Assembly (NCBI RefSeq): GCF_007786475.1
Contig: NZ_VNJJ01000001.1
Location: 558,001-622,000, forward strand
Source: Cohnella terricola
GTDB lineage: Bacteria; Bacillota; Bacilli; Paenibacillales; Paenibacillaceae
DNA length: 64,000 nucleotides
Direction: 5' to 3'
Positions 7,955 to 16,842 of this stretch are shown here, piece by piece. The notes beneath the pieces are model-generated. The model was not told the origin of the DNA, ran no database searches, and saw nothing but the letters and a program-made list of their open reading frames with translations. Position numbers and translations under genes: made by a program. Position 1 is the stretch's first letter; each line of letters opens with the position of its first letter.

Positions 7955-9820
7955 GTGTTTAAAAAGAAGAAAAAGCGGATAGAAGAAGTGTTGACCGTTC
8001 GGAAAGAGGACAGACGCAGATTGTCCAACGTTCCGGATCCTGAAAACATTCGCGTGATGCACGATCGCAGGGGGACGAAGACCGATTCCGCGGGAAATGG
8101 GAATCCAGCAACGGATGAGCTGGAGAAGCTTCGGTTGCTTAGTCTTCGCTACGTTGCCGAATTCGAAGTAACGGTCGTTCCGTCCAGAAAGGGCGAAAAA
8201 CAATACGTCAAGGGACGGTCCGTGGATATTTCTTCAACGGGTATCCTCGTATCTTTCGAATCTTCAAGCGCAGATTTCAAGGTCGGAGGAACTGCGAAGC
8301 TGCGTTTTCGGATTCCACCCGGCGCGATGCCCGAAGGCTTCGAACTCGGCGTAAGTACGCAAGCGACTGCCATCCGCGTATTTACCCGCGAGCAAGACGG
8401 AGTCGAGCAAACAATGGTCGCTTTTGAGTTCGTCAAGCCCCTTACGGAGTACTTTCAGAGGAAGCGTTGGGGCTACTCCGTTTATATGGCCAGCGGACTC
8501 TTATTCGTTGCGACGGTATTCGTTATGCTCATGCGGGCGGAAAGCGTAATTTACTTCAAATACAATGTCTGGCTCTATTTATACAGCATGATCGCAGCCG
8601 CGTTTCTGTTGTCTCGTTATTTGTTCGGAGCATTTTACAGGGACGTCCCGGTGTCGCCGGACTATACGCCCGGCGTATCGATTATTATTCCGTGCTTTAA
8701 CGAGGAGGAATGGATTCACCGCACGATACTAAGCTGCGTCAATCAAGATTACCCTCCGGACAAGCTGGAAGTCATCGTCGTCGACGATCGTTCGACGGAT
8801 CGTTCCGTGGAACGCATTCGTGAAGTCATCGAAATGATTCAGAGCGAATCCGAAAGATTCGGCACAAAAGAAAGAGTGAAAATGCACGTTCTTCCACAGA
8901 ACGGCGGCAAGCGCGTCGCACTGGTCGAAGGGGTGAAGATGGCGAAGCATGATCTGGTCGTCTTCGTCGATTCGGATAGCTTTCTTGAACCGAATGTGAT
9001 CCGGCATCTTGTTCAGCCGTTCCAGGACCCAAAGATGGGTGGCGTCGCAGGTCGCACGGACGTGGAAAACAAGTTCACCAATTCCATTACCAAGCTTCAG
9101 ACGGTTCGCTATTACATCGCATTTCGCATTATGAAAGCAGCCGAATCCTGGTTCGACAGCGTCACATGCTTGTCCGGCCCATTGTCCTGCTATCGCAAAG
9201 AGCTAGTTCTAAAGCATTCAGACGCATGGTTGACGCAGAAATTCCTCGGGCAGCCGGCAACGTTCGGCGATGATCGAAGCATGACTAACTTTATATTGCG
9301 AACTCACCGCACGGCCTATCAGGATAAGGCGATATGCTCCACGATCGTGCCCTCGGATATGGGAGTATTCCTTAAACAGCAGATGCGCTGGAAACGCTCT
9401 TGGCTGCGGGAATCATTGCGGGCGAGTACGTTCATGTGGCGGAAGGAGCCTTTCATGGCGCTTTTCTTCCTTATCGGACTTGTCGTGCCGATCGCTGCAC
9501 CCGTCATCGTCGTTTATAACTTGATCTACGTGCCGATATTCCATCATGTTTTTCCGGGGACGTTCCTGGTGGGGTTGCTCATGATGGCGATGTTGATGAG
9601 CTTGGCACATCTGTTTTTCCGCAAGAGCAGGTTGTGGCTATTCGGACTCGTCTTCTGCGTTTTCTACGAGTTCGTGCTGCTCTGGCAAATGCCCGTGGCA
9701 TGGGTGACTTTCTGGAAGTCGACCTGGGGAACGAGAGATACCCCGCAAGATATCGAAGCCAGAAACAAAAAAGCCGCGCGAAAGCAAAAAAACAAAAAGG
9801 AAACCGAAATGCCGCTATAG
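7955..9820 (+). CDS. PilZ-domain processive glycosyltransferase (GT2, hyaluronan/cellulose synthase-like)
   Basis: A 621-aa membrane synthase. Residues about 58-165 form a PilZ domain with D-I-S-S-T-G (Asp91-Gly96); the usual RxxxR arginine pair is not clear, since the equivalent stretch reads RYVAE. Two transmembrane helices follow (about 170-230). The GT2 core has IIIPCFNEEE, VVDDRSTD, the DSDS metal motif, GDDRS and QQMRW, i.e. the D,D,D,QxxRW set of processive synthases. Three more C-terminal helices probably form the export channel. In BcsA the PilZ domain is C-terminal; here it is N-terminal. It likely polymerises and exports a polysaccharide in response to c-di-GMP. Start is GTG with GGAG upstream. 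Confidence 0.88.
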   Translation: MFKKKKKRIEEVLTVRKEDRRRLSNVPDPENIRVMHDRRGTKTDSAGNGNPATDELEKLRLLSLRYVAEFEVTVVPSRKGEKQYVKGRSVDISSTGILVSFESSSADFKVGGTAKLRFRIPPGAMPEGFELGVSTQATAIRVFTREQDGVEQTMVAFEFVKPLTEYFQRKRWGYSVYMASGLLFVATVFVMLMRAESVIYFKYNVWLYLYSMIAAAFLLSRYLFGAFYRDVPVSPDYTPGVSIIIPCFNEEEWIHRTILSCVNQDYPPDKLEVIVVDDRSTDRSVERIREVIEMIQSESERFGTKERVKMHVLPQNGGKRVALVEGVKMAKHDLVVFVDSDSFLEPNVIRHLVQPFQDPKMGGVAGRTDVENKFTNSITKLQTVRYYIAFRIMKAAESWFDSVTCLSGPLSCYRKELVLKHSDAWLTQKFLGQPATFGDDRSMTNFILRTHRTAYQDKAICSTIVPSDMGVFLKQQMRWKRSWLRESLRASTFMWRKEPFMALFFLIGLVVPIAAPVIVVYNLIYVPIFHHVFPGTFLVGLLMMAMLMSLAHLFFRKSRLWLFGLVFCVFYEFVLLWQMPVAWVTFWKSTWGTRDTPQDIEARNKKAARKQKNKKETEMPL

Positions 9821-9858
9821 CAGCGGTTGAAAGGTTTCCGTAGTAAGGAGAGGCAGGA

Positions 9859-11619
9859 ATGGGAGAACGGAGTCCCGCCCTTAACTACCGCAAAAAAAAT
9901 CGGTTCAAGGCCGTAAAAACGACGATACAGCTCGCGATACTGGTCTTCATTGGCATCGTCTTATTTCAAACGCTTGTAAACGTCGAGAAGTACGCTGAAC
10001 CGGACAAGTCGAAGTGGACGAACGATAAAGGGTTTATTGCCTTGTCGTATTTCGGCGTCAGCCGTTCGGGAACGCCGAAGCTGATCGCTAAAGCACAATT
10101 GAACAAACAGCTTAAGGTACTCAAAGAAATGGGATACGTCACGATCTCGCAGCAGGACATTTTGGATTATTACGAAAAAGGGAAGAAGCTGCCGGATAAA
10201 GCGCTGTTTTTGGCCTTCGAGGACGGACGTAACGACTCGGAGCTGTTCGCTCAGCCGCTTCTCGAGAAATATAATTTTAAGGCGACGTTTCTTTCTTACG
10301 CGAATAAAATGGGCAACGGCGACGGTAAGTTTTTGCAGCCGGGCGATATGAAAAAAATGATGAAAAACGGTTACTGGGAACTTGGCAGCAACGGTTATCG
10401 TTTGACTTACATCAATATTTTCGACAGCGAAGGCCGTTTTGTCGGCTTGAAAGACGAGAACGAATTGCGAAACAAAATGAAAATCGATTATTACAACCAT
10501 TATCTAATGGACTTTCTCCGGGACAAGGACATGATTCCGTCGGAAGACCGTCCGCAAATGGAGAAAAGAATTACGGACGATTACGTGCTGATGGAGCAGA
10601 TTTATACGGACAAGCTTGGATTCGTTCCGAACACGTATATGATCATGCACGCCAATGCGCTCGGTTCGGACATGAACCGACTGGTGACCGACGTGAATGA
10701 CGCCAATATCCGCCGGGTATTCAAAATGCATTTTAATCGCGAGGGAGATGCCCTTAACGGCAAGGAGCACGACGTCTACGATCTGTCCCGCGTGCAGCCG
10801 GCCCCTTACTGGTATACGAATCACCTGCTCATGAAAATCAAGGAGGATACCGGGAAAGAAGCGTTATTCCTGACCGGCGAAAAGAAGCGAGCCGCTGATT
10901 GGGAAACGGCGCGGGGAGCAGCGGAATTCATCGGCAACCGGATCGCGCTCACTTCCGAACCTTCCGGTACGGGTATGCTGGTCTTGAAAAAAAGCGACGA
11001 TTACCGCGATGTGAAAGTGATCGCCGACTTGGCCGGGAACGTTGTAGGCAGGCAGACGATCTATGCGAGATATGACCGCGGCAAGGATTCTTTTGTCCGG
11101 ATCTCTTTGGATAACAATGTGCTGTCCGTAGAGCAGAAAAAAGCCGGACAACCCGTCGAAAAGTTGGTAGTATCGATATTGGACGATATCGATTGGAAAG
11201 AAACCGACCTGGCTTTGAATAAAGCAACGATCTATACGCAAGCGCAAACGTCGAAAATCGACTTGACCGAAGAAAGCCAGTACCCGGTGAACATCGCGGA
11301 TACGCGGAAACTCGACATCGTACTGCAAGGAACGAAGCTCCACGTCGCGATCGATGGAGGATCTTTTGAGATCGCCCGCGACATTGATGCATCAATCGAT
11401 TCGGGGGCAGTCGCCATCGAGTCGGCTTGGAACGCGCAGAACAAAAGGGACAATATTTACGACGGCGTATTCGACGACTTGAAGATCAGCGCTCTTAAAG
11501 GGAACGGAAAAGCTGGGGACGTTCTTTACAGCAACAGGCTTACCGGGTTTCAGAAGCTGTACAACGAAGCGATGCGCTCGTTCGACGCAACGGTGGACTG
11601 GATGATCGAGACGTTCTAA
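9859..11619 (+). CDS. Membrane-anchored PgaB/IcaB-like deacetylase homologue with C-terminal beta-sandwich domain
   Basis: A 586-aa protein with one N-terminal membrane anchor (about 20-38). Residues about 57-330 resemble the deacetylase fold of PgaB/IcaB: YFGV near the start, a QL..LKEMGYVTIS strand, and LFLAFEDGRND. The metal Asp pair reads Glu121-Asp122 and the usual HxxxH region is SNGYRLT (177-183) with no histidines, so catalysis is doubtful. The C-terminal 200 residues look like a LamG/concanavalin-type carbohydrate-binding sandwich. It may bind or guide the exported polymer instead of deacetylating it. AAGGAGAGG precedes the ATG; the gene is 38 bp after the synthase and 26 bp before the GH18-like gene. 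Confidence 0.75.
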   Translation: MGERSPALNYRKKNRFKAVKTTIQLAILVFIGIVLFQTLVNVEKYAEPDKSKWTNDKGFIALSYFGVSRSGTPKLIAKAQLNKQLKVLKEMGYVTISQQDILDYYEKGKKLPDKALFLAFEDGRNDSELFAQPLLEKYNFKATFLSYANKMGNGDGKFLQPGDMKKMMKNGYWELGSNGYRLTYINIFDSEGRFVGLKDENELRNKMKIDYYNHYLMDFLRDKDMIPSEDRPQMEKRITDDYVLMEQIYTDKLGFVPNTYMIMHANALGSDMNRLVTDVNDANIRRVFKMHFNREGDALNGKEHDVYDLSRVQPAPYWYTNHLLMKIKEDTGKEALFLTGEKKRAADWETARGAAEFIGNRIALTSEPSGTGMLVLKKSDDYRDVKVIADLAGNVVGRQTIYARYDRGKDSFVRISLDNNVLSVEQKKAGQPVEKLVVSILDDIDWKETDLALNKATIYTQAQTSKIDLTEESQYPVNIADTRKLDIVLQGTKLHVAIDGGSFEIARDIDASIDSGAVAIESAWNAQNKRDNIYDGVFDDLKISALKGNGKAGDVLYSNRLTGFQKLYNEAMRSFDATVDWMIETF

Positions 11620-11645
11620 TAGTTGGAAATGAAGGAGTGCGGCGA

Positions 11646-12749
11646 ATGAACGGCCTCAAGGCATATAACGGCCGCAAGCGCCTGTTCGGACTTGCGGCGG
11701 CTGGCGCAATCGCCGTCGCCGCGACCACGCTTTACTTGTGCCGACAGGATGTCTTCGGCGCAGCCGTAAAACCGCAAATCACGGAGCATAAAACCGAAAG
11801 GTCGGCCTGGATTGCCGATTGGCGCTGGGAAGCCGGGGTAGCAGATCTGGAAGCCGTTGCCGGCGGGCTGACGAGCCTGCAGATGTTCGCGGCGTATTTC
11901 GATCCGTCCGACCGCTTGCTGATCACGGAAGATTTTCGCGATGCACTGCCCCAGATTAGAGAGATCGCCGTACGGAAGGAATTAAAAGAACTGTACCTGA
12001 CTCTAGTCAACGATATCGTATTTCCGGATGAAACCGCATCCCAGAAGGATCCCGGGCTGGTGTCGAGACTGGTTGCCGATTGGTCTAGCCGGAAGCGGCA
12101 TATTGACGAGATCGTCGATATCGTGGATACGATCGGACTCTCAGGCGTCGAGCTTGATTATGAACGGGTCGCGGAAAACGACTGGCCCCATTTCGTTCAG
12201 CTGATACGCGAGCTTCAAGCCCGCTTGAACACGAAAGGCAAATCGCTGAGAGTCGTGTTCGAGCCACGCGCACCTATCGAGAAGTTGGATCTGCCGGAAG
12301 GACCTACGTACGTGATGATGGCGTATAATCTGTACGGCGGACATAGCGGCCCCGGACCTAAAGCGGACGACGCTTTTATCGCCAAACACGCCGCGCGGAT
12401 GAAGAAGCTCCCCGGTTCCCCGTATATCGCCCTTGCGACGGGCGGTTTCGACTGGCAACTGGAGACAGGCAAAGCCGTCGGAATTACGGAAGGGCAAGCG
12501 GCGAAGCTTGCCGAACGCAGCTCCTCCGCCCCGCTGAGAGACGGTTCAAGCGGAGGGCTGCGGTTCGATTATAAGGATTCGAATCAAGCGAAGCATACGG
12601 TATGGTACGCGGACGGGACGACCTTAGCGCAATGGATTAATGCGGCCAAGAACGCGGGAATATATAACATCGCAATATGGAAGTTGGACGAGCTGAGTCC
12701 CGAATCTTTGAATCAGCTTAGAAGCTCGTCTTCCCATTACGTCGAATAG
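11646..12749 (+). CDS. Exported glycoside hydrolase-like protein (GH18-type TIM barrel)
   Basis: A 367-aa protein with an N-terminal signal or anchor (about 10-32). The barrel carries L-S-G-V-E-L-D-Y-E (Glu169, Asp171, Glu173), matching the GH18 DGxDxDxE strand with its catalytic Glu kept, plus VMMAYNLYG and a final WKLDE strand. It is last in the polysaccharide cluster and could trim, release or remodel the polymer, as hydrolases do in other synthase-dependent systems. Start is ATG 11646 with AAGGAG 8 nt upstream; a GTG at 11637 overlaps that site and is less likely. Substrate unknown. Confidence 0.8.
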   Translation: MNGLKAYNGRKRLFGLAAAGAIAVAATTLYLCRQDVFGAAVKPQITEHKTERSAWIADWRWEAGVADLEAVAGGLTSLQMFAAYFDPSDRLLITEDFRDALPQIREIAVRKELKELYLTLVNDIVFPDETASQKDPGLVSRLVADWSSRKRHIDEIVDIVDTIGLSGVELDYERVAENDWPHFVQLIRELQARLNTKGKSLRVVFEPRAPIEKLDLPEGPTYVMMAYNLYGGHSGPGPKADDAFIAKHAARMKKLPGSPYIALATGGFDWQLETGKAVGITEGQAAKLAERSSSAPLRDGSSGGLRFDYKDSNQAKHTVWYADGTTLAQWINAAKNAGIYNIAIWKLDELSPESLNQLRSSSSHYVE

Positions 12750-12764
12750 AAGATGTATGACTCA

Positions 12765-12794
12765 GGCGCGCCGGTAACGGCGCGTTTTTTTTGT
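12765..12794 (+). terminator. Terminator closing the polysaccharide cluster
   Basis: Perfect CGCGCCG-GTAA-CGGCGCG hairpin followed by nine T residues, 16 bases after the GH18-like stop. Confidence 0.92.
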
Positions 12795-12896
12795 ATAACG
12801 AATCGGAAAGCGATTGGAATATATTTCTTTCCGCAGGACAAACTAGAATAAAGAAATACTTCGGCCGTTTTACGGCCTCAGGAGGGGGAGCCACTT

Positions 12897-14105
12897 TTGG
12901 CCTGCAACGAGACATATGGATCGAGAAGTCGCGCGAAGTATAGATTGATTGCTTGGATGCTGACGCTCGTTTTAGCAATGCCGCCCGTTGTTTTAGCGAA
13001 AGAACCTGCGGCAAATAAGCCGACGGCTAATTTAGCTTCCAACGCGAAATCCGCGATTCTGATAGATGCGGACAGCGGCACCGTCATATTCGAGAAAAAC
13101 AGCACGGCGGCTCTGCCCCCGGCGAGCATCACGAAGATCATGACGATGCTGCTCGTCATGGAAGCGATCGACGAAGGCCGCCTGAAATTATCGGACACGG
13201 TCCGGGCTAGCGAATACGCGGCTTCTATGGGCGGTTCGCAGATTTTCCTAGAGCCGGGAGAGGAAATGTCGGTAGAGGATATGCTGAAGGGAGTCGCCTT
13301 GGCATCTGGCAATGACGCATCGGTCGCGCTGGCGGAGAAGCTTGGCGGCAGTGAACAGCAGTTCGTCGCGATGATGAACGAGAAAGCGGCCCAATTAGGA
13401 ATGAAGAACACGAAATTCGCCAATTGCAACGGTCTTCCCGCCGAAGGCCATGTTTCGTCGGCCCGAGATATCGCCCTCATGTCCCGGGAACTGCTGAAAT
13501 ACGAAGGAATTACGAAGTATACGGGGCTATATCAAGATTACTTACGCAAGGGTAGCCCGAAACCGTTCTGGCTAGTCAATACGAACAAGCTTGTTCGATT
13601 CTACAGCGGTGCCGACGGTCTGAAAACCGGATTTACGAGCGAAGCGAAATTCTGCCTGTCAGCTACGGCTCGCAGAGAAAATATGCGCTTGATCGCGGTC
13701 GTCATGGGCGAGCCGAATACGAAAACCCGCAACGCCGAAGTATCGCATTTGTTCGATTATGCGTTCGCGCAGTACACGAACGTGCCGATCTATAAGAAAG
13801 GCGATCCGATCGGCACACTAACCGTAGAGAAAGGTAAAATCGATCGTATCCCGCTCACGGCCAAACACTCTTACAGCGTGCTGCTCAAGAAAGGCGATGG
13901 AGGGCAAGACATTCGCCACGAACTCGTGTTGAAAAACAGCTTGAAAGCGCCCATTGAGATCGGACAGCAGGTCGGCAAGCTGGTCGTCTACCGCGGGAAC
14001 GATGTCATCAGCGAATTTCCGGTGGAATCGCCCCTGGCGGTAAAACGCGCCGGGTGGTGGACACTGCTTCGCAGGACGACCGGCCATCTCTTTTTCTCCG
14101 ATTAA
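12897..14105 (+). CDS. dacF: D-alanyl-D-alanine carboxypeptidase DacF
   Basis: A 402-aa class A low-molecular-weight penicillin-binding protein that removes the terminal D-Ala from peptidoglycan stem peptides. Signal peptide to about residue 34; active-site motifs S77-I-T-K80, S137-G-N139 and K233-T-G are intact; a C-terminal PBP5-type beta domain and a weak membrane-associating tail follow. TTG start with AGGAGGGGG 8 nt upstream. Its place directly before spoIIAA-spoIIAB-sigF matches dacF of Bacillales, a forespore-expressed enzyme affecting spore cortex cross-linking. A terminator separates it from spoIIAA. Confidence 0.92.
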   Translation: MACNETYGSRSRAKYRLIAWMLTLVLAMPPVVLAKEPAANKPTANLASNAKSAILIDADSGTVIFEKNSTAALPPASITKIMTMLLVMEAIDEGRLKLSDTVRASEYAASMGGSQIFLEPGEEMSVEDMLKGVALASGNDASVALAEKLGGSEQQFVAMMNEKAAQLGMKNTKFANCNGLPAEGHVSSARDIALMSRELLKYEGITKYTGLYQDYLRKGSPKPFWLVNTNKLVRFYSGADGLKTGFTSEAKFCLSATARRENMRLIAVVMGEPNTKTRNAEVSHLFDYAFAQYTNVPIYKKGDPIGTLTVEKGKIDRIPLTAKHSYSVLLKKGDGGQDIRHELVLKNSLKAPIEIGQQVGKLVVYRGNDVISEFPVESPLAVKRAGWWTLLRRTTGHLFFSD

Positions 14106-14116
14106 TGCGTATGCGT

Positions 14117-14152
14117 AAGGCGGCAAGACGGTTTACGTCTCCGCCTTCTTTG
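14117..14152 (+). terminator. Terminator after dacF
   Basis: Stem AAGGCGG-CA-AGACG paired with CGTCT-CCGCCTT (12 bp with a 2-nt bulge, loop GTTTA), followed by CTTTG. The U tract is weak, so read-through into spoIIA is possible. Confidence 0.7.
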
Positions 14153-14268
14153 CCTGAAAATGTCGAATCGGGCAACGTAGCTTCTAGTTTTGTCGCCGGG
14201 CAGGAATGGGAGAGCCGTCCGTAGAAATGGTGACAAGGCAAACAGGATATGGGGAAGGGGAAGTATAC

Positions 14269-14622
14269 ATGAGCTTGCAGGTTGAGCTGGAGCATCAGCG
14301 CAACGTATTGATCGTTCGTTTGCGAGGGGAATTGGACCATCATACGGCGGATATCGTTCGATTCAAGATGGAGGATGCGATTCTAAGAGGCAGGTGCGAC
14401 CACATCGTGTTAAGCCTCAGAGATTTGCAATTCATGGACAGCTCGGGGCTGGGGGTCGTTCTCGGAAGGTATAAGCTGATCAAGAGTCGAGGCGGCAAAA
14501 TGGTCGTGTGCGATACGCAGCCCGGCGTTAAGCGGTTGTTCGAGCTGTCGGGGCTGTTCAAGATTTTACCGTTCTACGACACCGAACGTTCGGCGCTAGC
14601 CAGTCTGGAGGTCGTCTCATGA
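14269..14622 (+). CDS. spoIIAA: Anti-sigma F factor antagonist SpoIIAA
   Basis: A 117-aa STAS-domain protein. In its unphosphorylated form it frees sigma F from SpoIIAB in the forespore. The phosphorylation site is in M-D-S-S-G (Ser58, same number as in Bacillus subtilis). ATG 14269 is chosen over upstream in-frame codons because GGGGAAGGGG lies 8 nt before it and the length then matches the family. The stop TGA overlaps the SpoIIAB start (ATGA), implying translational coupling. Confidence 0.96.
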   Translation: MSLQVELEHQRNVLIVRLRGELDHHTADIVRFKMEDAILRGRCDHIVLSLRDLQFMDSSGLGVVLGRYKLIKSRGGKMVVCDTQPGVKRLFELSGLFKILPFYDTERSALASLEVVS

Positions 14623-15065
14623 ACGAACGCAACCACATGCAGCTATCTTTCGCCAGTCGGTCCGAGAACGAAGCTTTCGCCAGAGTCGCCGTTGCCGCGT
14701 TCGTCTCCCAACTGGATCCGACATTGGAACAGTTGGACGAGATCAAGACCGTCGTCTCGGAAGCGGTGACCAACGCCATCATTCACGGCTACGAAGGCAG
14801 TGTCGACGGCATCGTTACCGTTGAGGCCGAGATCGAAGGCGACATATTCTCCGTAACCGTCCGCGACGAGGGCAAAGGAATCGAAGATCTGGAACTAGCC
14901 CGTCAACCGCTCTTTACCTCTCGTCCTGAACTTGAACGTTCGGGAATGGGGTTCACGATCATGGAAAATTTCATGGACGAATTCGACGTCGTCAGTTCTT
15001 TAACCGGGGGCACATCGCTAAGAATGAAAAAACGGATTGAATCGAAAAAAGCGTTGTTTAACTAA
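14619..15065 (+). CDS. spoIIAB: Anti-sigma F factor / serine kinase SpoIIAB
   Basis: A 148-aa GHKL-type ATPase. It binds and holds sigma F inactive and phosphorylates SpoIIAA. The N box ([12 protein letters not shown]), DEGKGI of the G1 box and GMGFTIM of the G2 box are visible. It overlaps spoIIAA by 4 nt and is 24 bp upstream of sigF, the standard tricistronic order. Confidence 0.96.
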   Translation: MNERNHMQLSFASRSENEAFARVAVAAFVSQLDPTLEQLDEIKTVVSEAVTNAIIHGYEGSVDGIVTVEAEIEGDIFSVTVRDEGKGIEDLELARQPLFTSRPELERSGMGFTIMENFMDEFDVVSSLTGGTSLRMKKRIESKKALFN

Positions 15066-15089
15066 AACCGCGCGGTAGGGGTTGGAGGC

Positions 15090-15848
15090 ATGGAAGCGGA
15101 ATGGAAACGATCGTCTCCGCCGGCTTATTTGGATGACAGCGAGGTCAAACGTCTAATTGCGCTCAGTCAATCCGGAGATTCGACCGCGCGGGATACGCTC
15201 GTAAATAGCAATATTCGATTAGTATGGTCGGTCGTACAGAGATTCTCCAACCGCGGTTACGACAGCGACGACCTGTTTCAAATCGGCTGCATCGGTCTGC
15301 TCAAGTCGGTGGACAAGTTCGATCTTTCTTACGACGTGAAGTTCTCAACTTACGCGGTGCCGATGATCATCGGCGAAATCCAGCGCTTCTTGCGCGACGA
15401 TGGAACTCTGAAGGTCAGCCGTTCCTTGAAAGAAATGGCGAACCGGGTCCGCAAAGTCAAGGACGAGCTGTCGAAGAGGCTCGGCCGAGCGCCGACCATC
15501 GGGGAAGTCGCCGAGGAAATCGGCGTGACTCCGGAAGAAATCGTATTCGCCCAAGAGGCGAATAAACCTCCGTCTTCGATCCACGAGACCGTGTTCGAGA
15601 ACGACGGCGATCCGATTACGCTGATGGACCAGATCGCCGACGATTCGCAAGAGCGCTGGTTCGATAAGCTTGCGCTGACGGAAGCGATCCAAGGTCTGAG
15701 CGAGCGGGAGAGGCTGATTATCTATCTTCGTTATTTCCGCGATCAAACTCAATCCGAGGTCGCCGGCAGGCTCGGTATCTCGCAAGTCCAAGTGAGCCGG
15801 CTCGAGAAAAAAATACTGCAAAACATTAAAGACCAGATCGCGCAATAG
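15090..15848 (+). CDS. sigF: RNA polymerase sporulation sigma factor sigma F
   Basis: A 252-aa sigma-70 family factor, first forespore-specific sigma. Region 2 reads DLFQIGCIGLLKSVDKFDLSYDV; region 3 has RAPTIGEVAEEIGV; region 4 ends in SQVQVSRLEKKIL, the -35-recognising helix-turn-helix. The spoIIAA-spoIIAB-sigF order and a GGTTGGAGG site before the ATG confirm identity. A strong terminator follows within 25 bp. Confidence 0.96.
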   Translation: MEAEWKRSSPPAYLDDSEVKRLIALSQSGDSTARDTLVNSNIRLVWSVVQRFSNRGYDSDDLFQIGCIGLLKSVDKFDLSYDVKFSTYAVPMIIGEIQRFLRDDGTLKVSRSLKEMANRVRKVKDELSKRLGRAPTIGEVAEEIGVTPEEIVFAQEANKPPSSIHETVFENDGDPITLMDQIADDSQERWFDKLALTEAIQGLSERERLIIYLRYFRDQTQSEVAGRLGISQVQVSRLEKKILQNIKDQIAQ

Positions 15849-15869
15849 CAGGCGAGAGAGTATACGTAC

Positions 15870-15913
15870 AAGCCGAACGTCGGAAAGCAAATTCCGACGT
15901 TCGGCTTGTTTTT
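15870..15913 (+). terminator. Terminator of the spoIIA operon
   Basis: Perfect 16-bp inverted repeat (AAGCCGAACGTCGGAA / TTCCGACGTTCGGCTT) with a 6-nt loop and a GTTTTTA tail. Confidence 0.93.
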
Positions 15914-15987
15914 ATCTACAGTATAGAATTTATAAGTTTCCGGGGATGAAGCAGGTCTTCATCCTTTTCGTTTTTTGGTTCATGGGG

Positions 15988-16064
15988 CGATTAGTGATGA
16001 AAAACATCGTACTTCCGCCTCGCGGTGGGCTGATGGGGAGCAAGTACGATGAAAAACATCGCTA
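15988..16064. repeat. Intergenic repeat family A (paired GATGAAAAACATCG hairpins), locus 1
   Basis: Two copies of the palindrome GATGAAAAACATCG (15995-16009 region and 16047-16061), 52 bp apart, with ACTTCC-type sequence and a G/C-rich partial palindrome between them. The same arrangement recurs twice at 38.57-38.75 kb. The element lies between the sigF terminator and spoVAA. No coding potential is apparent. Confidence 0.8.
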
Positions 16065-16088
16065 AAAGGAGCGAACTCACTCATAAGG

Positions 16089-16130
16089 ACCGTCAGGGAA
16101 CGAACTTATCCCTGACGGTTTTCTTATTTT
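16089..16130 (+). terminator. Hairpin terminator upstream of spoVAA
   Basis: Perfect 11-bp stem ACCGTCAGGGA / TCCCTGACGGT with a 9-nt loop, followed by TTTCTTATTTT. It would insulate spoVAA from read-through. A CATACTA resembling a sigma-G -10 lies just downstream at 16156-16162, but no convincing -35 accompanies it. Confidence 0.75.
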
Positions 16131-16191
16131 CCGGTTACAATGCCGGTTTCTTCCCCATACTAAGCGAAATGCCGCCGGGGAGGGAGAGTCG

Positions 16192-16842
16192 ATGGAGCGT
16201 ACGAGAGAGGAGTCCAAAGTCGTCTACGTTCGGATGCGCCGTAGAGCCGTCGTGCGTCCCCGCTCGACCGTCTCCTTAGGAGACGTCGCCAGACTGGTTG
16301 CGGAGGAAGATTTACAGGAACGTCTGAAGAAGCTGCCGTTACATCGGATATCCGAGAAAGACGGCAACTTGCTCTTGATCGATATGCTGCAGGTGGTCAA
16401 AGCGATCCGGGAATCGGAGCCTGGCATGGTCATTGAAACGTTCGGGGAACCCCATGTGCTGCTAGAGATCTCTCCGGCGGGCGAAGTGAAACCGCGGAAA
16501 ATCATGCTCATACTGGCTTGGCTGCTGCTTTTTTTCGGCTCGGGCATGGCGATGATGAACTTCCACGCGGATGTGAACATGCCCGCGGTGCAGCGTCGGA
16601 TTACGGAACTGGTCACCGGAAACGCGGAATCGCATCCTTGGCTGTTCCAGATTCCGTATTCACTGGGCATCGGTATGGGCATGCTGCTATTCTTCAATAG
16701 GCTTCTGCGCAAACGCATGAACGATGAGCCAAACCCGTTGGAGGTGGAGATGTTCATGTACCAGGAGAACGTGAATCACTACGTGATCACGGAAGAGTAT
16801 CGCAAAAAGCACGAGAACGAGGCGGGAGAAGACGGTGTTTGA
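16192..16842 (+). CDS. spoVAA: Stage V sporulation protein AA
   Basis: A 216-aa SpoVAA homologue: soluble N-terminal domain (about 1-100) followed by two transmembrane helices (about 103-122 and 150-172) and a short charged tail. SpoVA proteins serve dipicolinic acid uptake into the developing spore and its release at germination; SpoVAA and SpoVAB are accessory membrane members. ATG with GGGGAGGGAGAG upstream. The end overlaps spoVAB. This short operon lacks spoVAC, AD and AE. Confidence 0.92.
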   Translation: MERTREESKVVYVRMRRRAVVRPRSTVSLGDVARLVAEEDLQERLKKLPLHRISEKDGNLLLIDMLQVVKAIRESEPGMVIETFGEPHVLLEISPAGEVKPRKIMLILAWLLLFFGSGMAMMNFHADVNMPAVQRRITELVTGNAESHPWLFQIPYSLGIGMGMLLFFNRLLRKRMNDEPNPLEVEMFMYQENVNHYVITEEYRKKHENEAGEDGV

